Notes under the pieces: generated by a model
What the model was told of the DNA's origin: nothing
The model's database searches: none
The model's input: only the letters and a program-made list of their open reading frames with translations
Part shown: in pieces, positions 15,601 through 22,685 of the stretch
How positions within the stretch are numbered: position 1 is the stretch's first letter
How the letters are laid out: each line of letters starts with the position of its first letter
From: DATDAH01 sp036525535
Lineage (GTDB): Bacteria; Actinomycetota; Acidimicrobiia; Acidimicrobiales; DATDAH01
Reading direction: 5' to 3'
Assembly: GCA_036525535.1 (NCBI GenBank)
Contig: DATDAH010000159.1
Coordinates: 1-30,548, forward strand
DNA: 30,548 bases
Made by a program: the position numbers and the translations under genes

Positions 15601-16359
15601 GCCGACTACGGCATCCTCGGGCTGCGCCCACCGCCCCACCCGACGCCGCCCGGCCGCGGCCGGTGCGGGACCGGTCACGAGGTCCAGGTCGGGGTCTTGG
15701 ACACCTCGGCCACCGCGGTGGCCGCCGCCCACGGCCCCGTGACGCCCGCGGCCGGCCCGCCATCGGTCGGACCTCTGCCGGCTCGGGTGGCGTTGTCGGA
15801 CCTCGATGACGACGGCCCCGGCATCGGCCTCGGTCGCCGGGACCGGGACCTTCGCCCGGCTCGCACCCCGTTGCGGCCGGGGACGGCCTTCGTGATCAGT
15901 GGCCCACCGCAGTCCGGGCGCTCCACCGCGATGGCCCGGTTCCTGACCGCGCCCGACCGCCCGCTGACGGTGTACCGGGCCGGCGGCGACGCCGAGCGGT
16001 TCCGGGCCGAGGTCCGAGCCTGGCTCGATGGGCCTCGACCCCGACTGTTCGCCGTGGACGACGCCGAGACCCTGACCGACCCCGAGGGCGTGCTCCGGGA
16101 CCTCGTCACCCGCCGTCACCCCGACGCCCGGATCGTGGTCGGCGTGCGGGCGGACGCCTGGCGCTCGGCCTACGGCTCCTGGTTGTCCGAGCTCCGTCCG
16201 GCCGGTCACGGCCTGGCCCTGGCCCCCGACCCGGTGCGCGACGCCGAATCGTGGACCCTCGCCCTTCCCCCGATCGGGCCGAGCCCGCCACCCGGGCGGG
16301 GCGTGCTGGTGGACGATGGCCAGGCGGCGGTCATCCAGGTCGCCCTCGCCCATGAGTGA
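12673..16359 (+). CDS. EssC/EccC-type type VII secretion ATPase with FHA domain
   Basis: FtsK/SpoIIIE-family motor (1228 aa). In order: a small N-terminal beta-rich segment (1-66), an FHA domain (about 85-165, with RIDHPSIAAAH), a Pro-rich linker (170-208), two membrane helices (about 211-228 and 232-247), and three P-loop domains. The first is intact: Walker A GTTGAGKS (526-533) and Walker B VVVVDEF (623-629). The second (GGRRSGRTT, 831-839) and third (GPPQSGRST, 1077-1085) have Arg for the Walker lysine, as often seen in degenerate distal EccC/EssC domains. The single-chain FHA architecture is EssC-like rather than the split mycobacterial form. GTG 12673 is the only plausible early start, but it lacks a ribosome-binding site. 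Confidence 0.92.
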   Translation: MADGGGGSDLEIRFTPGADVTAGDLVEAWPDRPDGMLFVDGAACAERAPLAACGLADGATVAVGPPAPAALHDLHVTAGPLTPRSVSLPGRVLIGQGVACGLRIDHPSIAAAHALVESAAGGWTVCAVATGATTTLDGEPVGAPTPLRPGAVLSVGAVDLQLHVPTRPALVPPPRGPVHRAASTAAPIPDPPPAPPERPAPPPPPSPPGLASLLMPVAVGVLLALTVHPAAGLVTAATPILAVGAHLDARRRHRRLLRRDDAERAEDVDRHRQQLATHQHGLAGRERTRFPTPVEALAQARSGAGLWAVREGDPTIRQVAVGWADDPVRAPAIVSLDGNRRIGVAGPGPWADAVARALVVQLTARAGPTAWTLSVPAEPAWRFARWLPHSQGSGAALSVGHDGDGPGIEVADHRAQLTDRCAAVLAWSPDGARLWAAGDGDGRPVRPFLASVELAEDYGRASARWTDPDPASATLPDRLGLASLLPEAALAREDGRRSLAAPLGVGADGVVTVDLVVDGPHALVAGTTGAGKSELLRTWVTALAHRHPPTAVAFVLVDYKGGSAFDVCARLPHVTGVVTDLDAGLGERLLVGLRAEIREREAGLRDAGVGDLRDLVDGPPRLVVVVDEFATLAAELPDFLGALVDVARRGRSLGVHLVLATQRPAGAVNDDIRANTALRLCLRTLDAADSQDVLGGPEAALLPADRPGRAWLRQGQGLRLLQVAAGSGPDRPPDSPGVAVRRVGDSWPDGDEAGPVELDRLVDEVARAWGDRPRPTPTWRPPLPDHLRLKRPIPTGRDPAPVVLGQADRPEERTQPPLTWSPTSGHLVVLGGRRSGRTTAVRTTVLGLAGSRSAAMLHVYVVTRAGDVTDLAELPHVGAVVPAHDRAGVRRLVGRVGARTDAAGPLVVVVIDGYEALAASVDDLDGLRLLEDVDRLAHAGTGHGVALLLTSARPTLLPPSVLATADPLVILGLDDPADYGILGLRPPPHPTPPGRGRCGTGHEVQVGVLDTSATAVAAAHGPVTPAAGPPSVGPLPARVALSDLDDDGPGIGLGRRDRDLRPARTPLRPGTAFVISGPPQSGRSTAMARFLTAPDRPLTVYRAGGDAERFRAEVRAWLDGPRPRLFAVDDAETLTDPEGVLRDLVTRRHPDARIVVGVRADAWRSAYGSWLSELRPAGHGLALAPDPVRDAESWTLALPPIGPSPPPGRGVLVDDGQAAVIQVALAHE

Positions 16360-16843
16360 GCTCCCTGGCGGTTGGACCCCCGAGGCCGTCCTCGGGGGTC
16401 AAGCGGACCGGGTCGTGATGCGGGCCCGCCGCCCGGGCGAGGCGCCCGTCGTGGTCAAGGCCACCCCACCCGGCGCCGGCTGGAGGTCACGGGCCGCCCT
16501 CCGCCGAGAGGCCCGGCTGCTGGAAGCGGCGCAGGGCGACGGCGTGGTCCACCTCCTCGACGTCCTGGACCGCCAGGGCCGAACGGTGCTCGTGCTCGCC
16601 TTCGTCCCCGCCGGCGCGCTGGCCGACCGCACCGCCCCCGACCCGGACCTCGTCGTCGCCCACCTGACGACCGCGGTCGAGCGCCTCCACCGCCTCGGCC
16701 TGGCCCATGGCGCTCTCCGCCCCGAGCACATCCTCCTCGAGGCCGACGGGCGCCCGGTCCTGTGCGGCTTCGGCGCCGCCCACCGCAGCCGCGACCGCGA
16801 CCCCGACGCCGCCGCCCTTGCCGCGCTCATCCGCACCGTCTGA
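16352..16843 (+). CDS. Short kinase-like protein, predicted pseudokinase, type VII-associated
   Basis: A 163-residue protein with the outline of a Ser/Thr kinase fold: a VAIK-like VVVKA (Lys36), a helix-C-like RREARLLEAA (Glu53), HGALRPEHILL in the catalytic-loop position (119-129) and CGFGAA at the DFG position. The catalytic HRD aspartate is Ala121 and the DFG aspartate is Gly139, so phosphotransfer is unlikely. It ends soon after, with only a short DPDAAALAALI helix for a C-lobe. Its ATG lies inside the ATPase stop region (8-base overlap), so translation is coupled. EssB/YukC of Firmicutes type VII systems has a pseudokinase-like cytosolic domain; this could be a soluble analogue. No membrane segment is present. 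Confidence 0.75.
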   Translation: MSELPGGWTPEAVLGGQADRVVMRARRPGEAPVVVKATPPGAGWRSRAALRREARLLEAAQGDGVVHLLDVLDRQGRTVLVLAFVPAGALADRTAPDPDLVVAHLTTAVERLHRLGLAHGALRPEHILLEADGRPVLCGFGAAHRSRDRDPDAAALAALIRTV

Positions 16844-16849
16844 ACGCCG

Positions 16850-18118
16850 TCAGAGGTCGAGGCGGAGGAGGTCGTCGTCGGTCTCGCGGCGGACGACGAG
16901 ACGGGCGACGCCGTCCTTGACGAACACGACCGGCGGGCGAAGGACCTTGTTGTAGTTGGAGCCCATGGAGTGGCCGTACGCGCCGGTGACCGGCGTGGCC
17001 AGGATGTCGCCGACGGCGAGGTCCTCGGGGACCCGGCCCTCGGCCACGAGCAGGTCGCCCGACTCGCAGTGCTTGCCTACGACCCGCACCGGACGCTCCC
17101 GCACGGCGTCGGTGGCCCGGGGCAGGAAGGTCTCATAGCCGCTGCCGTAGAGCACGGGGCGGGGGTTGTCGCTCATGCCACCGTCGACGGCGACATAGGT
17201 GCGGATGCCGCGCAGGTCCTTGATGGTGCCGACCGTGTAGAGGGTGACGGCGGCCGCGGCGGCGATCGCCCGACCGGGCTCGGCCGTCACCCGGGCGGCG
17301 ATGCCGGCGTCGACGCACGCGGCCCGCACCGCCCCGCCCCACTCGGTGATCGTCGGGGCCGACTCGCCCTCGACGTAGGCCACGCCGAGGCCGCCGCCTA
17401 TCGACAGCTCGGGCAGGCCTTGGGCGTTGACGAAGGGGGCCAGCACCTCGACGGCCCGGAAGAAGGAGTCGACGACGAAGACCTGGCTGCCGATGTGGGC
17501 GTGGAGCCCGATCAGGTCGACCGAGCCCATGGCGCCCATGCGCTCGACGGCCTCGTCGGCGGCGCCGGACCGGAGGCCGAAGCCGAACTTGGAGTCGTCC
17601 TGGCCCGTGCGCACGTACTCGTGGGTGTGGGCCTCGACGCCCGGGGTGACCCGGACCAGGACCTGGGGCCGGCTCGGGGCACCGGGCGCGATGCGCTCGA
17701 GCCGGTCGACTTCATCGAAGGAGTCGACGACGATGCGGCCGACCCCGGCGTCGAGGGCCCGGGCCAGTTCGGCCTCGGACTTGTTGTTGCCGTGCAGCAC
17801 CAGGCGATCGGGCGGGACACCGGCGGCCAGGGCCACGTGCAGCTCGCCCCCCGTGGCCACGTCGAGGTGCAGGCCCTCCTCGTGGGCCAACTGGGCCATC
17901 GCCCGGCAGAGAAAGGCCTTGGCCGCATAGGCCACGCCCTCGCCGAAGGCGGCCACGGCCTCTGCGCAGCGCGCCCGCAGGTGGGTCTCGTCGTAGACGA
18001 AGACCGGGGTTCCGAACTCGGCGGCCAGGTCGAGGAGGTCACACCCCCCGATGCTCAGGCGGCCGGCGTCGCCCACCGTCGCGGTGTCAGGCAGGAGCCC
18101 CCGCGGGAGCGGGGTCAC
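16850..18118 (-). CDS. lysA: Diaminopimelate decarboxylase
   Basis: PLP enzyme (422 aa) catalysing the last step of lysine synthesis, meso-diaminopimelate to lysine. Visible features are the PLP lysine in YAAKAFLCRAM, the barrel motifs HAHIGSQ and EPGRAI, and in the second domain CESGD with the catalytic Cys and YGHSMGSNYN. The GTG at 18118 overlaps the argS stop (GTGA) and is chosen over a longer frame that runs back into argS coding sequence. The argS-lysA coupling is conserved in actinobacteria, where hom normally follows lysA; here the type VII block lies downstream instead. Its stop is six bases from that of the convergent pseudokinase gene. Confidence 0.97.
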   Translation of the reverse strand: MTPLPRGLLPDTATVGDAGRLSIGGCDLLDLAAEFGTPVFVYDETHLRARCAEAVAAFGEGVAYAAKAFLCRAMAQLAHEEGLHLDVATGGELHVALAAGVPPDRLVLHGNNKSEAELARALDAGVGRIVVDSFDEVDRLERIAPGAPSRPQVLVRVTPGVEAHTHEYVRTGQDDSKFGFGLRSGAADEAVERMGAMGSVDLIGLHAHIGSQVFVVDSFFRAVEVLAPFVNAQGLPELSIGGGLGVAYVEGESAPTITEWGGAVRAACVDAGIAARVTAEPGRAIAAAAAVTLYTVGTIKDLRGIRTYVAVDGGMSDNPRPVLYGSGYETFLPRATDAVRERPVRVVGKHCESGDLLVAEGRVPEDLAVGDILATPVTGAYGHSMGSNYNKVLRPPVVFVKDGVARLVVRRETDDDLLRLDL

Positions 18119-19755
18119 ATCTCGTCGGGCGCGCTGGCCCCCAGGAGGTCCAGCCCGATGGCCAGGCCGATCCGTACGGCCTCGACCAGCCACAGGCGGG
18201 CCTGGGTCAGGGCGGGATCGACGCTGTCGGCCACCACGTAGCAGTCGTGATAGAAGCCGTGGAACCTCCCGGCCAGCTCCCGGACCCAGGTCGTGACCTG
18301 GTGGGGCGCCCGGCCCAGGGTGGCCCCGGCCACCACCTCGGGCAGCTCGGAGAGCGAGCGCAGCAGCTCCAGCTCCCGCTCGTGGGTGAGCAGGCCCAGG
18401 TCGACGTCAGCCAGCGGGGCCCGCTCGATCCCCAGCTCGGCCACCTTGCGCCCGATGGACCGGATCCGGGCGTGGGCGTACTGCACGTAGAAGACCGGGT
18501 TCTCCATGGCCTGACTGGCCACCTCGGCCAGGTCGACGGTCTGCGGGCTGTCCATCGACTGGAGCAGGAAGGTGATGCGGGCGCTGTCGGCGCCGATCTC
18601 GTCCACGATCTCGTCGATGGTGACGATCTGGCCGGTCCGCTTCGACAGCCGCACCGGCTCGCCGTTCTTGAACAGGCTGACCAGCTGGGTGATCACGATC
18701 TCGAGGTCGTCGGGATCGTGGCCCAGGGCCTGCACCGCGTTCTTGAGCCGCGAGACGTAGCCGTGGTGGTCGGCCCCCCACACGTTGATGAGGAGGTCGA
18801 AACCTCGGGCGAACTTGTCCCCGTGGTAGGCGATGTCGGGGAGCAGGTACGTGTACTCGCCGTCGGTCTTGACGAGGACCCGGTCCTTGTCGTCGCCGAA
18901 GACGGTCGACCGCAGCCAGGTGGCGCCGTCGGCCTCGTAGGCCACCTTCCACTCGTCGGCGTCCTCGGGCTTGTCCGGGGCGTCCCGGGCCAAGAGGTCG
19001 GCCAGGGTCTGCTCGATCGCCCCCGAATCGGCCAGTGACGACTCCGAGAACCAGACGTCGAACGCCACCCCGAGCCCGGCGAGGGTGTCGATCTGGTCCT
19101 GGCGGGCCCGGGCCAGCCCCCAGGTGACCGGGTCGGCGTCGTCGGGCATCTCCACTGCCCACTCGCTGATGTAGGCCCCCTGGTAGCCGTCGTCGTCGGG
19201 CTCCTCCCCGGCCTTGCGTGCCACCAGCGAGTCGGCGAAGTGCTGGATCTGCACACCCCGGTCGTTGACGTAGAACTCCCGCGACACGTCATGGCCGCTC
19301 CGGGCCAGGAGCCGGGCCAGCGAGTCGCCGTAGACCGCGCCCCGGGCGTGACCGGCGTGCAGGGGGCCCGTCGGGTTGGCGCTGACGAACTCCACCATGA
19401 CCTTCTTGCCGCCCCCGAGGTCGGGGGTGGCGTAGTCATCGGCGCCTTCGGTGACGACCTGGGTCAGGACGTCGTGGAGCCAGCCGTCGTCGAGGTGGAA
19501 GTTGACGAAGCCGGGGCCGGCGATCTCGACCTTGACCACGTGGGGGGCAGGATCGGCCTCGAGGGCGGCGACGAGGTCAGCCGCCAGCTCCCGGGGGTTG
19601 CGCCCGGCGGCCTTGGCCGAGACCAGGGCCACGTTGGACGACCAGTCCCCGTGCTCCCGACGGGCCGGCCGCTCGACGTGGATCGTGCCGGGCGCGTCGA
19701 CACCACAGCTGCGGAGGGCGGCCCGGAGGGCCTCGGTGAGCGAGTCAATGACCAC
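18115..19755 (-). CDS. argS: Arginyl-tRNA synthetase
   Basis: Class I aminoacyl-tRNA synthetase (546 aa) charging tRNA-Arg. It has the N-terminal Add-1 domain (about 1-85), the HIGH-type motif HAGH inside NPTGPLHAGHARG, the KMSKS-loop equivalent RLSKRTG, and a C-terminal DALR anticodon-binding domain (about 425-546). The GTG start (VVIDSLTE) lies nine bases after TAGCCT and 25 bases after the shared 29-bp leader element. A tRNA-Arg(CCG) gene lies about 1.1 kb upstream on the same strand with an alcohol dehydrogenase gene between. The lysA start overlaps its stop. Confidence 0.97.
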   Translation of the reverse strand: MVIDSLTEALRAALRSCGVDAPGTIHVERPARREHGDWSSNVALVSAKAAGRNPRELAADLVAALEADPAPHVVKVEIAGPGFVNFHLDDGWLHDVLTQVVTEGADDYATPDLGGGKKVMVEFVSANPTGPLHAGHARGAVYGDSLARLLARSGHDVSREFYVNDRGVQIQHFADSLVARKAGEEPDDDGYQGAYISEWAVEMPDDADPVTWGLARARQDQIDTLAGLGVAFDVWFSESSLADSGAIEQTLADLLARDAPDKPEDADEWKVAYEADGATWLRSTVFGDDKDRVLVKTDGEYTYLLPDIAYHGDKFARGFDLLINVWGADHHGYVSRLKNAVQALGHDPDDLEIVITQLVSLFKNGEPVRLSKRTGQIVTIDEIVDEIGADSARITFLLQSMDSPQTVDLAEVASQAMENPVFYVQYAHARIRSIGRKVAELGIERAPLADVDLGLLTHERELELLRSLSELPEVVAGATLGRAPHQVTTWVRELAGRFHGFYHDCYVVADSVDPALTQARLWLVEAVRIGLAIGLDLLGASAPDEM

Positions 19756-19780
19756 GATGCAGAGAGGCTACGACCCGGCC

Positions 19781-19809
19781 CTCGTCCTTCTGGCACCTGA
19801 TTCAGCTCC
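19781..19809 (-). repeat. 29-bp leader element, copy 2 (before argS)
   Basis: Matches 4425-4453 at 25 of 29 positions. On the minus strand the core is GAATCAG then GCCAGAAGG. It lies between the alcohol dehydrogenase stop and the argS GTG, ending 25 bases before the start codon. Confidence 0.7.
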
Positions 19810-19822
19810 TCCCGGAGACGAC

Positions 19823-20851
19823 TCAGGGGCCGGAACGGTGAGATCGGGGGTCGGTGACGTGGAGGACCGCGGCGCCGTGGACCCGGTCGTGGGCCAGGTC
19901 GGCCAGGGCACGGTCGGCCGACGCCAGGGGATACGGCGTTGTCGTCACCCTGATCCTGATGCGGGCGGCGGTCGCCAGGAAGTCCTCGCCGTCCTGTCGG
20001 GTGTTGGCCGTGACCGAGCGGACCTGGCGTTCCTGGAAGAGGTGGCGCTGGTAGTCGAGGGCTGGCACGTCGGAAAGGTGGATGCCGGCGACGGCCAGCG
20101 TCCCGCCCCGGTCCAGGGCCTCGAGTGCCGCGGGGACGATCTCCCCTGCCGGGGCGAAGCAGATCGCCGAGTCGAGGGGCTCCGGGGGCGGATCGAAGGT
20201 GTCGCCGACCCAGGCGGCGCCGAGCTCGGCAGCCAGTGCCCGGGACTCGGCCGAACGGGTCATCACGTACACCGTCGCTCCCTCGGCCAGGGCGACCTGG
20301 GCGGCCAGGTGGGCCGAGCCCCCGAAGCCGTAGATGCCCAGCCGACCCCCCGGCGGGACCTCGGCCCGCCGCAGGGCCCGGAACCCGATGATCCCGGCGC
20401 AGAGCAGGGGGGCCGCCTCGGCGTCGGAGAACGCCTCGGGCAGGGCGTAGGCGTAGCGCTCGTCAACGACGGCCTGCTCGGCGTAGCCGCCGTCAGCGTC
20501 CCACCCGGTGAAGCTCGGGGCCAGGCACAGGTTCTCGTCACCCCGTACGCAGAACCGGCAGGTCCCGCAGGTGCGCCGCAGCCAGGCGATCCCGATCCGG
20601 TCGCCGACGGCGAACCGGGAGGTCTCCGGCCCGAGGGCGTCAACCCGGCCTACGACCTCGTGGCCGGGAACAACGTCCGGCCGGTGAACAGGGAGGTCGC
20701 CCTCGGCCACGTGCAGGTCGGTGCGGCACACCCCACAAACCGAAACCCGGACTCGCACCTCGCGGCCGAGGGGCTCCGGTGTCGGAAGGTCTCGGCGCAT
20801 CAGCGGACCGCCGTCGACCGGGCCCGGCGAGTGGACCACCCACGCGTTCAC
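19823..20851 (-). CDS. Zinc-dependent alcohol dehydrogenase (MDR family, AdhA-like)
   Basis: Medium-chain dehydrogenase (342 aa) that would interconvert alcohols and aldehydes with NAD(P). Catalytic zinc ligands are visible in CGVCRTDLH (Cys39) and PGHEVVG (His64, Glu65). The structural zinc lobe has all four cysteines (95, 98, 101 and 109, CGTCRFC...C). A Rossmann loop GIYGFGGSAHLA follows near residue 168. The GTG at 20851 (VNAWVVHSPGP) matches the family N-terminus; a longer frame would begin inside the tRNA gene. It starts five bases after the tRNA 3' end, so any ribosome-binding site would fall inside the tRNA acceptor stem. The physiological substrate is unknown. Confidence 0.92.
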   Translation of the reverse strand: MNAWVVHSPGPVDGGPLMRRDLPTPEPLGREVRVRVSVCGVCRTDLHVAEGDLPVHRPDVVPGHEVVGRVDALGPETSRFAVGDRIGIAWLRRTCGTCRFCVRGDENLCLAPSFTGWDADGGYAEQAVVDERYAYALPEAFSDAEAAPLLCAGIIGFRALRRAEVPPGGRLGIYGFGGSAHLAAQVALAEGATVYVMTRSAESRALAAELGAAWVGDTFDPPPEPLDSAICFAPAGEIVPAALEALDRGGTLAVAGIHLSDVPALDYQRHLFQERQVRSVTANTRQDGEDFLATAARIRIRVTTTPYPLASADRALADLAHDRVHGAAVLHVTDPRSHRSGP

Positions 20852-20856
20852 AGGAG

Positions 20857-20928
20857 CGCCCTCGGCAGGACTCGAACCTGCGCACACGCCTCCGGAGGGC
20901 GATGCTCTATCCGCTGAGCTACGAGGGC
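20857..20928 (-). tRNA. tRNA-Arg (anticodon CCG)
   Basis: The minus strand folds into a full cloverleaf: 7-bp acceptor GCCCTCG/CGAGGGC, D-arm GCTC/GAGC, an anticodon stem with a U-U mismatch at the top pair, loop CTCCGGA giving anticodon CCG (reads CGG), a 4-base variable loop, T-arm GCAGG/CCTGC with TTCGAGT, and discriminator G. No CCA is encoded. Confidence 0.96.
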
Positions 20929-21060
20929 TGGACCGACAAGCCTACCGCTCGTCCCACCGTGCGCCCGCGGCTTCGGCCAGGCTGCGGAACGGCGTGGAGC
21001 AGCGGCACCGACCCGCAGCATCGGCGGAGCCGGCGGAGCGGAGCGGAGCAGTGTGACGAC

Positions 21061-22629
21061 CTACCTGCAGGTGATCTCGGGCGGGGCCTCGCCCGCCGAC
21101 CGGCCGATGGCGGCGGTGATGGGGACGCCCTCGCTGCCGTCGGCCACGTCCACCTCGGCGTCGGGGTCGACCACGACGCCGTTGGTGACCAGGTCACCGG
21201 CGGCCAAGACCCGGTCGACCTGCGGTGGCGTGTCTCCAGCCGGCCGCGGCGTCTCCTGCACGGTCGTGAAGTCCAGCCCGGTGGCGACGGCGACCGTGCC
21301 CGGGGCGATGTCGGGGTTCTCCACCAGCTCCGGGGGCGTGGTCAGGTGGCGGGCCACGACGTCGGCGGCCACGATCTCACCCGGGGCGAAGTGGACCTGC
21401 GTCACGGCCAGCGGCAGGCCGTCGAGGTTCTCCGTGCCGGTGAACTGGAAGCCGATCGAGCTCAAGGCTTCACCCACGGCTTCGGCCTGACCGGTTGTCC
21501 CGGAGGCGTTCACCACCTTCACCTGGACCATGCCGGGCGTGTAGTCGGCGGCGGCGTGGCCCCGGAACTGGGCCAGGACGGCGTCAGCATCGGGTTCGAC
21601 GATGCGCAACACGGCAGCCCCACCGCCCGTCGTGTAGTCCTCGACCGGCAGCGTCCGGTTGATGACCGTGTCGGGCCCGATGGCGCGGAAACGCAGCGCT
21701 AGGCCGGCCAGGTCGTCGAAGCTGAGGGCCTCGTCCAGGCCCACGCTGTCCACGCCGATGTCGATCATCTCGTTGAAGCGGGTGGCGCTGGTCAGGTCGA
21801 GGGACACGGCCTGTTCGACGGCCTCGACGATGAGCTGCTGTTGGCGGGTGATGCGGCCGAGGTCACCGGTGGGATCGGTGTGCCAACCCCCGTCCTCCAC
21901 GTACTCCAACGAACGACTCCGGGCCAGGGCCAGGGCCTGCTCGCCGTCCAGGTTCACGCAGCCCTCGCCGTTGATGACGAGGCCGGTGTGCTGGTCCCGC
22001 ATGGCGGTGTCGAACCACATGGGGACACCGCCGATCGCCTCGACCAGGCGCTGGAACCCGCTGAAGTCGACCTCGATGTAGTGGTTGATGGGAATGCCCA
22101 GCGACTCCTGGATGGTGTCGATCAGGGTCTGACGCCCGTCGGAGTACGCCGTGTTGATGCGGTCCTCCGAGCCCGTGCCGGCGATGGGCAGCCAGAGGTC
22201 ACGAGGGATCGACAGGAGCTTGACCCGCTCGGCGTCGGGCTCGACCCGGGCCACGAGGACGGTGTCGGAGCGCTGCCCGCCCGGCTCGGTGCCGTCGAAG
22301 AAGGCGCCGGCGTCGGCGGCATCGTCATCGAGGTCCTCGCGGGAGTCCGAGCCGACGAGCAGGAAGTTCTGGGGCTCACCCGTGGCCGCCGAGGCCAGGG
22401 TGATGTCGCCGTAGCGGGGGATCTGCTCGAAGCGGTAACGGGCGTACCCGATCAGGGTGGCCGCGGCCAGGCAGCCCACCGAGGTGAGCAAGCCGACGCC
22501 GATGAGCGCTCGCTGGCGCCACGTCCGGTGCTTCCGGGGGCGGCGCGCGTCGGGCTGCTCCGCGGGTGAGGAGGGGGCCGGTTCGCCGGAGGACGAGTCG
22601 GCGCGCCGTCCGCGCCTGCGCTTCGCCAT
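21061..22629 (-). CDS. LytR-CpsA-Psr (LCP) family cell-wall glycopolymer ligase
   Basis: Membrane-anchored enzyme (522 aa) of the family that attaches glycopolymers such as arabinogalactan or teichoic acids to peptidoglycan. It has a basic, Pro/Ser-rich cytoplasmic N-terminus (1-40), one membrane helix (about 41-63) and an extracellular LCP domain (about 85-260). Family motifs are NFLLVGSDSR, RSDTVLVARV, LLSIPRDLWLPI and GRITRQQQLI. A C-terminal LytR_C domain follows (about 370-460, VQVKVVNASGTTGQAEAV). ATG 22629 (MAKRRRG) is preferred to an upstream TTG. It follows the PPOX gene by 56 bases on the same strand but has its own candidate promoter. Confidence 0.93.
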   Translation of the reverse strand: MAKRRRGRRADSSSGEPAPSSPAEQPDARRPRKHRTWRQRALIGVGLLTSVGCLAAATLIGYARYRFEQIPRYGDITLASAATGEPQNFLLVGSDSREDLDDDAADAGAFFDGTEPGGQRSDTVLVARVEPDAERVKLLSIPRDLWLPIAGTGSEDRINTAYSDGRQTLIDTIQESLGIPINHYIEVDFSGFQRLVEAIGGVPMWFDTAMRDQHTGLVINGEGCVNLDGEQALALARSRSLEYVEDGGWHTDPTGDLGRITRQQQLIVEAVEQAVSLDLTSATRFNEMIDIGVDSVGLDEALSFDDLAGLALRFRAIGPDTVINRTLPVEDYTTGGGAAVLRIVEPDADAVLAQFRGHAAADYTPGMVQVKVVNASGTTGQAEAVGEALSSIGFQFTGTENLDGLPLAVTQVHFAPGEIVAADVVARHLTTPPELVENPDIAPGTVAVATGLDFTTVQETPRPAGDTPPQVDRVLAAGDLVTNGVVVDPDAEVDVADGSEGVPITAAIGRSAGEAPPEITCR

Positions 22630-22638
22630 GCGGCCGGA

Positions 22639-22666
22639 AGGGTAGTGCTGTGTAACCAAACCGCAA
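22639..22666 (-). promoter_or_regulatory. Candidate promoter for the LCP gene
   Basis: On the minus strand, TTGCGG (22661-22666) and TACCCT (22639-22644) are 16 bases apart, with TACCCT nine bases before the ATG. This would give a leader of only two or three bases. Weak match, candidate only. Confidence 0.3.
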
Positions 22667-22685
22667 TGTCAGGCCCGGACGGCGC

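Noticed and set aside
16808..16850. Truncation of a full-length kinase at the lysA junction
   Set aside because: The protein ends with a plausible closing helix and both catalytic aspartates are already lost, so a designed short pseudokinase is at least as likely; no kinase remnant follows.
20857..20928. tRNA-Arg as an integration (att) site for a mobile island
   Set aside because: No duplicated tRNA 3' end, integrase or other mobility gene was seen in the window.
21000..21060. Short CGGAG-rich tandem stretch between the tRNA and the LCP gene
   Set aside because: Too short and irregular to call a repeat; GC-rich low-complexity sequence.
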